NCBI GenBank assembly: GCA_947500845.1
Contig: CANMTP010000001.1
Location: forward strand, 186,001-250,000
DNA from: an uncultured Aquimarina sp.
GTDB lineage: Bacteria; Bacteroidota; Bacteroidia; Flavobacteriales; Flavobacteriaceae
DNA length: 64,000 nucleotides
Direction: 5' to 3'
Part shown: positions 47,818 through 57,967 of the stretch, one piece after another
Layout of the letters: each line of letters opens with the position of its first letter
Position numbering within the stretch: position 1 is the first letter of the stretch
The notes under the pieces: generated by a model
What the model was told of the DNA's origin: nothing
Database searches by the model: none
The model's input: the letters and a program-made list of their open reading frames with translations, nothing else
Translations under genes and position numbers: made by a program

Positions 47818-50226
47818 TTATTTTTGCTCAAAAACAATACTATCCCGAAGCACAATATCTTCCGAAGACTTTCCAATCATGATTTCAAACGTTCCTGGTT
47901 CGGTAACAAAATCCATGTTCCTGTTGTAGAGTCCAAAGTCATTTGCTGTAAGCTTAAAAATAACGGTCTTTTGTTCATTGGGTTTTAGTGTTATTCTTTG
48001 AAAACCTCTTAATTGCTTCTCATACACCGTAACACTCGATTGAATATCAGAAAAGTACAGTTGTACCACTTCATCACCCTTATAGTTGCCAGTATTTTTA
48101 ACATCAACAGAAACGGTAACGGTGTCTGGAGTCTCAAACTTTTTGTGACTAATTTTTAAATTAGAATAGTCAAAGGAAGTATAGCTAAGGCCATACCCAA
48201 AAGGATATAAAAAACCATCAACCCGAGTTTTTCCAGAACCATTGGGCCCTCGGGATGGTTGTGAAGCTTGGGCTCCCGGTTTAGAAGGGAAATTCATTGG
48301 GATTTGTCCTACCGATTTTGGAAATGAAATAGGAAGTTTACCTCCGGGATTGTAAGCCCCGGTTAACACTTCAGCGATGGCATAACCACCATACCTGCCC
48401 TGAAACCATCCTTCGACTATTGAGGGAACATACTTATCTATCCAATTAATACTCATAGGGCGGCCGTTAATGAGCACGACGACAACAGGTATTCCCGTTT
48501 TATGAATAGATTCTACCAATCGCTGTTGGTTGCCGGGTAAATTGAGCGAAGTTCTCGACCTTGACTCTCCTACGGTTTCTTCATCATCGCCAACAACTAC
48601 AATGACTAAATCTACTGTTTTTGCAAGGTTAACCGCTTTATCAATTTCCTGTTGTTCTTTTTTGGTAGGCTCTTGAGAAATGATTTCGCTCTCTGGCCAA
48701 TTTTCATCAAAAAAATCACATCCTTTAGTGTATTGGATGTCAATGGTTTCAGGGAATTTTTCTGTAATCCCTTCAAAAACTGAAATTACATCAATATCTG
48801 ACGGCCCGTAACGACTTATAGAATGATTTACAGCTTTAGCATTAGGCCCTGTAACTAAAACCGATTTGTATTTGCTAAAGTCTAAAGGCAAAAGATCATT
48901 TTCGTTTTTTAGGAGTACTATAGATTCTCTGGACGCCTGATAGGAGACTTTTTGAAATTCAACATTACTTACTAAACGATCTGCTTCCTCTCCATTATTT
49001 TGATATGGATGGTCAAAAAGCCCTTCCCAAAATTTTACCCGTAAAATATCTCGCACCCTATCATCAATTGTCGACATTGATAATTTACCTTCTTTGACTA
49101 ATTCCCTAATGGGTACAATGTAATCTTGAGGCATACTAAAGTCAGTTCTAATATTCAATCCGGCGTCGACTGCTTGTAAAACTGACATTTTATGATCCTT
49201 GGCAACTTTGTGCTTATCAGAAATAAACTCTACGGCACGGCTATCGGATACGACATAGCCTTTGAATCCCCATTGTTTCCTAAGTATTGTATTTAAAAAA
49301 TACGGAGACCCGGTAACTGGTACACCGTTGTAATCATTATATGAACTCATAATTCCCCGTGCACCAGCTTCTTTTATAGCTTTTTCAAAAGGAGCCATAT
49401 ATAAAGAAAACAATTCTCTTTCTGTAAAATGAGGGTCTGTACGAGCTTTACCATCTCTACCACCCTTAGGGCTACTATATGCAGCAAAGTGTTTGATAGT
49501 GGATACTACATTTTCCCTTTGAAGAGCTTTAACCATTTCTTGTCCCAGGGTACCCACCAAAAAAGGATCTTCTCCATAACATTCTACCGTTCTTCCCCAT
49601 CTGGGGTCTCGGGCAATATCTAGTATGGGTGAGTATATATTATGATACCCTAGCAATTTGGCTTCTTTTCCGGTTATTTCACCAATCTTACCTACAAGAT
49701 CCTTATTCCAGGAAGAACCGATTCCGATTTGAGAAGGAAAACTCGTAGCTTTTTTATGACAAAGACCTCTAATGCCCTCATTGGTGAACTCTACAGGAAT
49801 ACCCAGCCTGGTTTGTTCTACAAAAAAACGCTGTACTGTATTTAAAGCTTTAATATGACTAGAAGGTGGCCAGGCCTTATCGGTTACGGAATTTGGATGG
49901 TACGCAAGGTTATTAAGATGTTCATCAATATTTCCAATTCCGTCTTTCCAGATTTCAATTTTCCAACCATCGGTAGGCAATTCATCTTGCAATACCCGTC
50001 CATAACCATACAACGTTGCCATCTGGCAGCTTTTTTCATCCAATGTCATTTGTGAGAGCAAATTCTCTATTCGTTTATCAATAGATTCATTCTTATCCTC
50101 ATAAACATCTTTTTTGCCGTTTTTATTGAAATCAATCCAGTCTTTGAAATATATATTCTTTTCTTGAGCGTGTACAAAAACAGTTAGCATAAAGAAAATA
50201 GTAGTGGACAATGTAGCAAAATTCAT
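47818..50226 (-). CDS. GH3 beta-glycosidase, 802 residues, periplasmic
   Basis: A signal peptide (about residues 1-20) is followed by an unusual acidic, calcium-loop-like segment (DFNKNGKKDVYEDKNESIDK) and then the GH3 barrel. The nucleophile Asp lies in GYVVSDSRAVEFI (about 326), after ILDIARDPRWGRTVECYGED. The sandwich domain (VTGPNAKAVNHSISRYGPSD, VVVGDDEETVGESRS) and an FnIII domain (GDEVVQLYFSDIQSSVTVYE) complete it. It differs from the GH3 at 24560 and falls in the group including beta-xylosidases and beta-glucosidases. It is read divergently from the multidomain gene and shares a 214-base control region with a LacI-type operator. Confidence 0.93.
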   Translation of the reverse strand: MNFATLSTTIFFMLTVFVHAQEKNIYFKDWIDFNKNGKKDVYEDKNESIDKRIENLLSQMTLDEKSCQMATLYGYGRVLQDELPTDGWKIEIWKDGIGNIDEHLNNLAYHPNSVTDKAWPPSSHIKALNTVQRFFVEQTRLGIPVEFTNEGIRGLCHKKATSFPSQIGIGSSWNKDLVGKIGEITGKEAKLLGYHNIYSPILDIARDPRWGRTVECYGEDPFLVGTLGQEMVKALQRENVVSTIKHFAAYSSPKGGRDGKARTDPHFTERELFSLYMAPFEKAIKEAGARGIMSSYNDYNGVPVTGSPYFLNTILRKQWGFKGYVVSDSRAVEFISDKHKVAKDHKMSVLQAVDAGLNIRTDFSMPQDYIVPIRELVKEGKLSMSTIDDRVRDILRVKFWEGLFDHPYQNNGEEADRLVSNVEFQKVSYQASRESIVLLKNENDLLPLDFSKYKSVLVTGPNAKAVNHSISRYGPSDIDVISVFEGITEKFPETIDIQYTKGCDFFDENWPESEIISQEPTKKEQQEIDKAVNLAKTVDLVIVVVGDDEETVGESRSRTSLNLPGNQQRLVESIHKTGIPVVVVLINGRPMSINWIDKYVPSIVEGWFQGRYGGYAIAEVLTGAYNPGGKLPISFPKSVGQIPMNFPSKPGAQASQPSRGPNGSGKTRVDGFLYPFGYGLSYTSFDYSNLKISHKKFETPDTVTVSVDVKNTGNYKGDEVVQLYFSDIQSSVTVYEKQLRGFQRITLKPNEQKTVIFKLTANDFGLYNRNMDFVTEPGTFEIMIGKSSEDIVLRDSIVFEQK

Positions 50227-50350
50227 ATACTTTCTTCTTGTTTTGAAGTAAATTATAAGTTTAATAAAATGTTCTCAAATTTTTATCAATCCAAATATGT
50301 TTTAGTAAAAATTTAAGTTAAAATTTTATTAATACAGAATATTTGTTTAC

Positions 50351-50370
50351 TTTAGTTAAACGTTTAACCA
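50351..50370. promoter_or_regulatory. LacI-type operator in the divergent GH3/multidomain control region
   Basis: AGTTAAACGTTTAACC (50354-50369; extended match 50351-50370) is a near-perfect inverted repeat with the same central CG as the sites at 39444, 59049 and 37835. It lies about 70 bases before the plus-strand gene and about 125 bases before the GH3 start, so one bound dimer could affect both. No fully convincing -7 box was seen; CATATTTG on the minus strand near 50292 is close to consensus. Confidence 0.55.
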
Positions 50371-50440
50371 AATATAACGGTTTATAGATAACAATCACAT
50401 AAAACAGACCAAATTTTAACCACAAATCAGCTTCTTAACA

Positions 50441-53400
50441 ATGAAAAGTTTTTTAATAATCATCTTCGAATTACGATTGAAGCGCATCTGTATGTGTTTT
50501 TTAGTTGTACTTTTATTAAGTGTTACATGTTTAAATGCACAGGTTTTTGACTTTGAAGAATTGGCAAAGTGGGATACATACAAAGCGGGACATTTAGAAC
50601 TTACCTCAGTTGTTGATAGTTCGGCAACTGATGGGCAGGCGATTAAGATCAATACACTTACAAGTACTGCCAACTGGTGGGAAAGCGGAATGCAAAGTGT
50701 TGAAGAGGGCCAGGCTCTCGCTGCAGAAGCAGGAAGCCAATACAAAATATCTTTCCAGTACCGGGCTGATCAACCAAGGGATATTCGTTTTAATGCAAAA
50801 GAACGGCCAACAGGTACTTATGGTTCTGATGATGTCGATTACTTTTCAGGGAACCTGCCACAGGCCACAACAGAATACCAATCTTTCACCTATACATTTA
50901 CGGCTGTAGCAGCAGTTCCTTCTACCATTCATTATCAATTTCCCGTAGGAGGCGATACCATACCAGTTTATATAGATAATATTACTATTGAGAAGATAAC
51001 AGAGCCAGTTGATGATGATGGGTATATCGATAACCTGGACTATTTTGATACTTTCAGTGCAGGGGATTTATTCATGGAAGTGGTAGGAGATCAGGAAGCA
51101 GTAGGAGGGGAATCTTTAAAGGTAAATACGCTCCTTCTGGAAGATAATTGGTGGAATGCCGGGGTGCAAAGTATCGAAGAGAAAGCACCGCAGGACTCCA
51201 TAGGAAAAACATTTACAGTTTCTTTTAGGTATCGTGCCGATGCGCAGCGAAAACTATGGTTTTCAGTTAAGTCCAGGCCCCGAGGAACCTTTGGGAGTGA
51301 CGATATTACGCATTTTAGTCAGTATATTTCAGATCCCAATGCTAGTTATCAGGATTTTACATATACTTTTACCTCAGAAACTCCAGATGATATTGATGCC
51401 ACGGTACATATACAATTTTTTGTAGGAGGAGATGCAACGCCTTTGTATTTGGATGCTATACAGGTCTATGAAATAACTGCCCCTCAGGGAGATGAATTTT
51501 ATGTAAATCTACTGGGAAATGATCGAAATAGCGGACAAGCGAATACTGCCGAAGAGGCATGGAAAACACTTTCGCATGCGCTTAGCGTACTACCTGAGGG
51601 AAGTACGTTGTATATTGCTGATGGATTGTACCAAGAAAATGGGTTGGAATTAAATGATCATCACGCAACGCCCGAAAAACCCACCAGAATTGTTTCCCTG
51701 AATACGTGGGGAGCTGACATTGAGAATAATTCTGAGTTTACTGCAGTTTTAAACATTCGAAATTCTTCTTACATTGAGGTAGAAGGTATAGAAGGGTATA
51801 ATTCAATAAATAGAGGTACTGGTGTCGCTATTGTAGAAGGTTCACATCATATAACAGTGAAGGATTCATATATTCATGATTGTGGTTGTGGCGGAGTAGA
51901 AGTAAAGGATAGTGATTACCTTACTATAGAGGGTAATGTCGTAAGGGACAATGCCAAAGGAAGTAATTACAATTGCAGTGGTATTAGTATTTACCACCCG
52001 GTTGCGTATGATTCTTTACCGGGATATCATATTATAATCCGAAACAATATAGCTTTTGAAAATGAGTGTCGGCTTCCCTTTACACCGGGAGGATTTAGCA
52101 CGCCCACAGACGGAAACGGTATCATATTAGATGATTTTGAGCACACTCAGAGCCCGGCAGGAACACCACCCTATCGAGAGGCTGCCCTATTAGAAAATAA
52201 TCTTTCTTTTAATAATGGCGGAAATGGAATTAAAGTTTACCTGGCATCTAATGTTACCATACAAAACAATACATTATGGCATAATAATTATGTATTGGAA
52301 GAATACTTTAGCTTCTTCGGAGATTTAAGTTTGCAAAATGTTTTAGGGGATATTAGTGTTCATAATAATATTATAGGGAAGACATTCGGGCAACAGGGTT
52401 CAGCATTATACCTCAGAGGAAGTTCAGGACTTAATACCGCTAACATAGGAAATAATATAATCGTCGGGAGAACATTGTTTGAAGAAGTTTTTCCAAATCT
52501 GAATAACAATCAATTAATTACAGAGGATAGACAATCTTATGCAGAGTTTGCCCAAATTTTTCCAGAAGATTTTTCAGTAACTGCAAAAGAAGAATTTACC
52601 TCCTATTTCGGACTCAGAAACAGCAGTCCGGCTTTGAACGCCGGTGATAACGATTACAGTCCGGACCAAGATCTCAATGGAAATGCCCGCCCTGTTGATT
52701 CAATTGTAGATATCGGGGCTTTTGAAGGAATTGTCGAAGGAGTGGGGCCATTGCCGGAAGATGAAGTACAGGTAGCAGAAATCCAAAGCTTAACGATCGC
52801 TATTGATTTAGATGGAATAAGGGATGGAGCCTACTTTGGTATCGAATATATAATTAATAAATATGAAGAAGGTAACGAGAATCCGGAAGATTTGTCAGCA
52901 AATTGGACAGGTATGTGGAACGAAGACTATTTATTTCTTCACATAAATGTAAAAGATGATCAATTGCAAAACGAGTCTTCTTCGGCTTTAGATAACGATG
53001 CTGTTGAAATCTATATTGATGCAGATTACACCAGGGGAAACATCTTTGATGATAATGACTTTCATTTTATAGTAGAAAGAAACAAAAACAGTGTAATAGA
53101 ATTGCTTAGAGGAGATCATCAGGGAGTAGAAGCTGTAACCATCGAAAATGATAAAGACTATGCTGTGGAAATCAGGATACCCTTGTCTACCTTAAGAGTC
53201 ACAGCTCAAGACTCCTTGTTAATGGGAGTCGACTTGCATATTCGGGATAATGATGATGGAAATGATATAGACAATGTCGTGATGTGGCAATCACAGCAGG
53301 AGGATGTTACTCCTGACCTATTCGGGAATCTGAAATTAACTAAAGTGGTACCACCGGCAATTTTTAGCAAAGTTAGAAAAAGACCTGTAGTCGATGGTGT

Positions 53401-54988
53401 TCGGGATGAACTTTGGGATACATCCGTTGTATTACCAATAAATAAAGAAATACAACCTGAAGTTACCGATGACCAGGATTTATCTGCAGCGTGGAGTGCA
53501 GTTTGGGATGAGGACAACCTTTATTTTTATATCTCGGTAGAGGATGATGATCTGCAAAATGATTCGGTAAATTGGTATGAAGATGACGGAGTCGAAATCT
53601 ATATTGACGCTGATAACTCAAAAAATCAGTTTTACGATGATAATGATTACCAGATAAGGGTAGGATGGAACGATGGAAATACTATTGTTGATACTAAAGG
53701 AAATCTCGGAGCAGGAGCCTCTGCGTATGTTTTAGATACGGAAAAAGGTTATAATATTGAAGTTTCCTTACCATGGAGTGCTTTAAAGGTCGATCCTAAA
53801 GAAGAATATTCTATTGGAGTAGACGTGCACGTGATTGATGATGATATGGGAGGAGGTAGATCCGGAAAATTAGCGTGGTTTACCGATATCGATGAATCCT
53901 ATCGTAATCCAGCATTGTTTGGTAATGGATATTTAAATGGTTATGCTCTAACCGGTAAGGAAATTCCCGGGAAAATCGAAGCCGAGCGATATGATATACT
54001 TCAGGGTCAGGGATCTGTGGCTCCTTCTGTAGATGATGATACCGATGCACTGGTTAATATCGGTTTTGGTGACCGCGTACAGTACGAAATTCATGTAGAA
54101 AAAACAGGAATGTATCAATTCTCCTACAGACTAGCCAGTGAACAAAGAATACCTGTAATGTTTACCTTAAAACAAAATGAAAAAACATTGCACAAAGTAG
54201 TAACTAATAAAATTCCAACTGGGCAATGGGTAGAGGCAAAAGCCTATGCTTATCTTGAAAAGGGAACAGACACTATTGAGATTCACTCTAAAGGAAAAAA
54301 CTGGAAACTTAACTGGTTTCAGTCATCCGAGATAGATATGGAATTGCCCGGTAAAATCCCAGCACCAGCTTTTAATAAAAAAACAGGCAATGTTATCATT
54401 ATACCTTCTGTAGTTCAAGATTCTTCTGCAACCGTTCGTTTTCTTAGTAATAGGTCTTCGGTTTCATATCCGATTAAGGTAACAAAAACTGGGATGTACA
54501 AGTTTACTTATTATGTAAATTCTTTGTTTTATCGATCAAAATTAACATTGAATTTAGTTGAAGAAGAACTTCATACGGTTAATATAAATGATACAAGACG
54601 AAATTTTCGACAATGGCAGCTAGTAACTGCATATGCTATTTTAAGTGAAGGAGATCAATCTTTACAACTTGTAGGCAGCCCAGGGTTGGGTATAGGGTGG
54701 TGGAAAGCCGAATTTTCAGATGAAAATAAAAATGATTCTGAAGAGATTGAAACTTCAGCAATACAAATATATCCTAATCCGACAAGTGGAATACTACAAC
54801 TTGAAGGGATTGACGAAAAAATTATTAAAATAACAGTCTACGATGTCTTTGGTTTATTGCGCAAACAATTTACGATGAAGGCTGCCCATAATGCTTTGGA
54901 TCTTGGGACACTTAAAAGTGGGTTATACGTGGTTAAGGTACAGACTGAGAAAAGGAGTTTTCAGCAAAAAATAATATTAAGAAAATAA
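50441..54988 (+). CDS. 1515-residue multidomain parallel beta-helix protein with six binding modules and T9SS tag
   Basis: The protein is exported (hydrophobic segment at about residues 12-28). Domains in order: two related carbohydrate-binding sandwiches (about 35-185 and 194-345, sharing NWWxxGxQSxEE and SFxYRADxxR patterns); a right-handed parallel beta-helix of pectate-lyase type (about 352-765, beginning FYVNLLGNDRNSGQANTAEE and containing ITVKDSYIHDCGCGGVEVKD and LENNLSFNNGGNGIKVY); two CBM9-like domains (about 780-960 and 973-1150, each with VEIYIDAD); two CBM6-like domains (about 1174-1300 and 1300-1425); and a T9SS type A sorting domain (IQIYPNPTSGILQLEG, about 1440-1515). It should attack or bind the target polysaccharide at the cell surface. 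Which helix family it belongs to is not clear. Confidence 0.88.
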   Translation: MKSFLIIIFELRLKRICMCFLVVLLLSVTCLNAQVFDFEELAKWDTYKAGHLELTSVVDSSATDGQAIKINTLTSTANWWESGMQSVEEGQALAAEAGSQYKISFQYRADQPRDIRFNAKERPTGTYGSDDVDYFSGNLPQATTEYQSFTYTFTAVAAVPSTIHYQFPVGGDTIPVYIDNITIEKITEPVDDDGYIDNLDYFDTFSAGDLFMEVVGDQEAVGGESLKVNTLLLEDNWWNAGVQSIEEKAPQDSIGKTFTVSFRYRADAQRKLWFSVKSRPRGTFGSDDITHFSQYISDPNASYQDFTYTFTSETPDDIDATVHIQFFVGGDATPLYLDAIQVYEITAPQGDEFYVNLLGNDRNSGQANTAEEAWKTLSHALSVLPEGSTLYIADGLYQENGLELNDHHATPEKPTRIVSLNTWGADIENNSEFTAVLNIRNSSYIEVEGIEGYNSINRGTGVAIVEGSHHITVKDSYIHDCGCGGVEVKDSDYLTIEGNVVRDNAKGSNYNCSGISIYHPVAYDSLPGYHIIIRNNIAFENECRLPFTPGGFSTPTDGNGIILDDFEHTQSPAGTPPYREAALLENNLSFNNGGNGIKVYLASNVTIQNNTLWHNNYVLEEYFSFFGDLSLQNVLGDISVHNNIIGKTFGQQGSALYLRGSSGLNTANIGNNIIVGRTLFEEVFPNLNNNQLITEDRQSYAEFAQIFPEDFSVTAKEEFTSYFGLRNSSPALNAGDNDYSPDQDLNGNARPVDSIVDIGAFEGIVEGVGPLPEDEVQVAEIQSLTIAIDLDGIRDGAYFGIEYIINKYEEGNENPEDLSANWTGMWNEDYLFLHINVKDDQLQNESSSALDNDAVEIYIDADYTRGNIFDDNDFHFIVERNKNSVIELLRGDHQGVEAVTIENDKDYAVEIRIPLSTLRVTAQDSLLMGVDLHIRDNDDGNDIDNVVMWQSQQEDVTPDLFGNLKLTKVVPPAIFSKVRKRPVVDGVRDELWDTSVVLPINKEIQPEVTDDQDLSAAWSAVWDEDNLYFYISVEDDDLQNDSVNWYEDDGVEIYIDADNSKNQFYDDNDYQIRVGWNDGNTIVDTKGNLGAGASAYVLDTEKGYNIEVSLPWSALKVDPKEEYSIGVDVHVIDDDMGGGRSGKLAWFTDIDESYRNPALFGNGYLNGYALTGKEIPGKIEAERYDILQGQGSVAPSVDDDTDALVNIGFGDRVQYEIHVEKTGMYQFSYRLASEQRIPVMFTLKQNEKTLHKVVTNKIPTGQWVEAKAYAYLEKGTDTIEIHSKGKNWKLNWFQSSEIDMELPGKIPAPAFNKKTGNVIIIPSVVQDSSATVRFLSNRSSVSYPIKVTKTGMYKFTYYVNSLFYRSKLTLNLVEEELHTVNINDTRRNFRQWQLVTAYAILSEGDQSLQLVGSPGLGIGWWKAEFSDENKNDSEEIETSAIQIYPNPTSGILQLEGIDEKIIKITVYDVFGLLRKQFTMKAAHNALDLGTLKSGLYVVKVQTEKRSFQQKIILRK

Positions 54989-55116
54989 GAATGGTCATCT
55001 GGACTTAGCACTTTCTATTAAGCCTTAAAGACGGATTAGGGTTAACATCTTGTACCAAAAAAAGTTCTATTTAATATGACTCGATTTAAAATATAAAAGA
55101 ATTTAATATAAATATT

Positions 55117-57762
55117 ATGAAACCTTTTTTTAAACTCATCAAAGAGGCCAAGTGGCTTTGGCTTTTTATATTGATCTTTTCAGAAATCTGTCTGGCTCAA
55201 ACCAATATTAGTTGGGTAGATGAAAACTTGGACCACCCTGTGGACGGTAACCTCAATTATGGATATAGCACTTCGGTGACTACCAACAACGGGGATATTT
55301 ATTATACCTATGTTGGTAGCGACCAGAAAATTTATGTTGGTAAAAAGCGCAACGGGAATGATAATGTATATGCAGTAATGACAAGTTTGCAATCGAATGA
55401 TTTCCATACGAAACCATCTATCGCAATAGATAAAAATGGATATATTCATCTAACCGGAGATGCTCATAATCAGGACTGGAAGTATTACATATCAAACGAA
55501 CCTTATAATATTTATGGTTGGACCCGAAAATATCCTCCTGGACAAAGAGTTACCTATATGGAGTTTTATAAAGATCGTAATGGTGAATTATATACGCTTT
55601 TTAGAATGAAACTCGGTAATGCCTCAGAAGATCATGTAGGTACTATGATGCGATATAATGCAGATAATGGCACTTTCACCTTACTTGGCAGTACAAATTA
55701 TAATCCAGATGGCCCCGTAGTTAAAGCCATAGTATACGGATTGGATGGAGGTGGATTCGGTTGTGCTTATCAGCAGCCACGGCCTCGGGTATTCTTTGAT
55801 AAAAATAACCGAATGCATTTAACAGCATCTGTGATAGATCCCTGTTATACAAGTGGTAATAGTGGATACAATAGGCAAACTCATGTGATTTATGCATACT
55901 CTGATGATGGCGGAAATACCTTTAAAAGACCGGGAGGGGCAAACATTTCATTACCCTTAACGGTAGATAATGCTTCAGTAGTAGTAGCTAGGTCTTCACA
56001 ACAAGACATACTACCGGAAAGTCATGTAGGAGCATTGGATAGCAATACCCCTGTAGTAAGCTATAGAACAAGCAATGGAACCGCATATGGAAAAAGATGG
56101 AACGGGTCCTCGTGGGTTAACCTTTCATTACCAGACAATAGTTCATCATTATTTTTAACAAATAGGGATGGTGTAATTGCTTGGTACCATAAATACCAAA
56201 CCGGTAATGCTCGATTTAATTTGACAAATGATGGTGTTAACTGGGCCTCGGTAAACGCACCGGGAGGTGGAACAAATAATCGTTATAATGAAGCAATAGA
56301 CCATGAATATTTTGAAGAAACAGGGGATGTTAGAATTCATTTTAGTTATTATACTGGTAGTGGCCAAAGTTGTGAAACTCATACTTTTGATACTTCGGAT
56401 CATGTGAATGCTTTGTCTGACAATGGAGGTGGGGGGCTGGACGACATTTTATCTGTCTCTGCACCGGCTTCAGTAAACCCTGGTAACGAAGTTTCGGTAA
56501 CTGTTGATTATGAGGCCTCTACGAATAGAGATATAGTGGTCGTTTTTCAAAAAGATACACCAGATTTCGATAATTATGGAGAAGCCAGAGCATCTGTAGC
56601 CTCAGGATCAGGTTCTGTGACCATTGATGTGCCTATTAGTGTTAATACACCTATAGCCAATGATGCATACCAGTTTCAAACGTTTATTACAACTACTGGT
56701 GCAGGATGGCCCGGATTCGATAATATAGTCCTAAAAGATGTGGATGCTGTTTCTGGAGGTGGAACGCCCCCTTCAAATACCAATGTTGTCGTGAGAGCAC
56801 GAATGATGAGTGGAACTTCGGATCAACTTCAATTACAGAATAATGGCGTAACAGAAAAAACCTGGACTATTACAGGAAGTAACTTTGCTGATTATTCCTA
56901 TAACTTGAATACTATAGGAGAAATAAGGCTTTATTTTCCCGATAACGGAACCGATATGGAAATAGACTGGATTGAAATTGATGATATCAGATATCAGGCA
57001 GAAGATCAGCAGATAAATACAAGTGCTTACGAAAATGGTTCATGTGGAGGAGATTTTAGCCAGTTGATGCATTGTGAAGGGTACATAGATTTTGGAACAT
57101 TAGGAACTGATCCCGGAAATAGTTCAAGTGGTGACATCGTGGTCAGGGCCAAAGGAAGTTGTGGAAGTGAAATTATGGAACTGAGAATCAATAACACCAG
57201 TGTTTTGAACGAAACAGTAACCACAAATTATGAGAACTATACATATTCTGGATTTTCGGATGGAACCATTACAGTGCATTTTTTGAATGATGGAAATAAC
57301 GGGTGCGATAAGAACTTGTATGTAGATTACATCACCGTATGTGGGAACCAAATAGAAAGTGAAAGTGCTAATGTTATACAATCAAGCAATTGGACGAATG
57401 GAGACAAACAAATACTTTTTACCAACGGAAACAATAATTATAACGATCCAGGATGTGCATCTAATAGTAGGCAACAAACAACAATTACTACCAAAGAAAA
57501 TAATTCTAAAGCCTTCAACGTATTTCCTAATCCGTTAAAGGCTGGTCAATTAAAAATTAAAGCCAATAGAACATCCAATATGGATTCGGAAATTATTATA
57601 ACCAACTTACAAGGAGTGGTAGTATATAATAAAAATATAAAAGCATCAACATTGATTGAATTAGACGCAAGTATATTTCCAAAAAATGGTATGTATCTAA
57701 TTTTTGAGAAAGTAAAGAATAACTTAATTAAAACACAGAAATTAATCGTAGATAGGAGATAA
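55117..57762 (+). CDS. BNR-propeller protein (possible polysaccharide lyase) with tandem CBM60-like modules and T9SS tag
   Basis: This 881-residue secreted protein has a signal peptide (to about residue 28). A BNR_4-type beta-propeller spans about 30-430 and contains KPSIAIDKNGYIHLTGDAHN, YGLDGGGFGCAYQQPRPRVF and an Asp-rich blade. An Ig-like domain follows (about 441-545). Two CBM60/CBM36-like calcium-dependent modules come next (VVVRARMMSGTSDQLQL at about 557; DIVVRAKGSCGSEIMELRIN at about 672 with LYVDYITVCG). A T9SS sorting domain closes it (FNVFPNPLKAGQ, about 798-881). BNR_4 propellers include ulvan lyases of families PL24/PL25, so a lyase is a good hypothesis, but I cannot verify catalytic residues. 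CBM60 modules bind xylan or galactan. It follows the multidomain gene by 128 bases. Confidence 0.82.
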   Translation: MKPFFKLIKEAKWLWLFILIFSEICLAQTNISWVDENLDHPVDGNLNYGYSTSVTTNNGDIYYTYVGSDQKIYVGKKRNGNDNVYAVMTSLQSNDFHTKPSIAIDKNGYIHLTGDAHNQDWKYYISNEPYNIYGWTRKYPPGQRVTYMEFYKDRNGELYTLFRMKLGNASEDHVGTMMRYNADNGTFTLLGSTNYNPDGPVVKAIVYGLDGGGFGCAYQQPRPRVFFDKNNRMHLTASVIDPCYTSGNSGYNRQTHVIYAYSDDGGNTFKRPGGANISLPLTVDNASVVVARSSQQDILPESHVGALDSNTPVVSYRTSNGTAYGKRWNGSSWVNLSLPDNSSSLFLTNRDGVIAWYHKYQTGNARFNLTNDGVNWASVNAPGGGTNNRYNEAIDHEYFEETGDVRIHFSYYTGSGQSCETHTFDTSDHVNALSDNGGGGLDDILSVSAPASVNPGNEVSVTVDYEASTNRDIVVVFQKDTPDFDNYGEARASVASGSGSVTIDVPISVNTPIANDAYQFQTFITTTGAGWPGFDNIVLKDVDAVSGGGTPPSNTNVVVRARMMSGTSDQLQLQNNGVTEKTWTITGSNFADYSYNLNTIGEIRLYFPDNGTDMEIDWIEIDDIRYQAEDQQINTSAYENGSCGGDFSQLMHCEGYIDFGTLGTDPGNSSSGDIVVRAKGSCGSEIMELRINNTSVLNETVTTNYENYTYSGFSDGTITVHFLNDGNNGCDKNLYVDYITVCGNQIESESANVIQSSNWTNGDKQILFTNGNNNYNDPGCASNSRQQTTITTKENNSKAFNVFPNPLKAGQLKIKANRTSNMDSEIIITNLQGVVVYNKNIKASTLIELDASIFPKNGMYLIFEKVKNNLIKTQKLIVDRR

Positions 57763-57807
57763 GTTAAGTTAGTATTACTATACTTTTAATGATCTAATAT
57801 AAAATTA

Positions 57808-57858
57808 AAATGCCAGATAGAGCGTATAAAAGTAAAATATGCTCTATATCTGGCATTT
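57808..57858 (+). terminator. Long imperfect hairpin after the BNR gene
   Basis: ATGCCAGATAGAGC pairs with GCTCTATATCTGGCAT, with a two-base bulge, around a 17-base AT-rich loop. It lies 45 bases after the BNR stop and before the LacI gene, so it likely ends the transcript. A short T-run follows weakly. Confidence 0.7.
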
Positions 57859-57948
57859 GTTGAAATTAAATAGTTCAAACACCTTTAGAATATTATTAGT
57901 AAAATAGATTTTTAAATTAGTGAAAGATGATTAAATTTATTTTTACTA

Positions 57949-57956
57949 TATATTTG
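57949..57956 (+). promoter_or_regulatory. Possible -7 box of the LacI gene
   Basis: TATATTTG matches TAnnTTTG but lies only 11 bases before the first ATG, which would give an almost leaderless transcript, and no good TTG box is at the right distance. Starting at the second Met (57974) eases this slightly. Confidence 0.25.
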
Positions 57957-57967
57957 TTAAAGGATAA

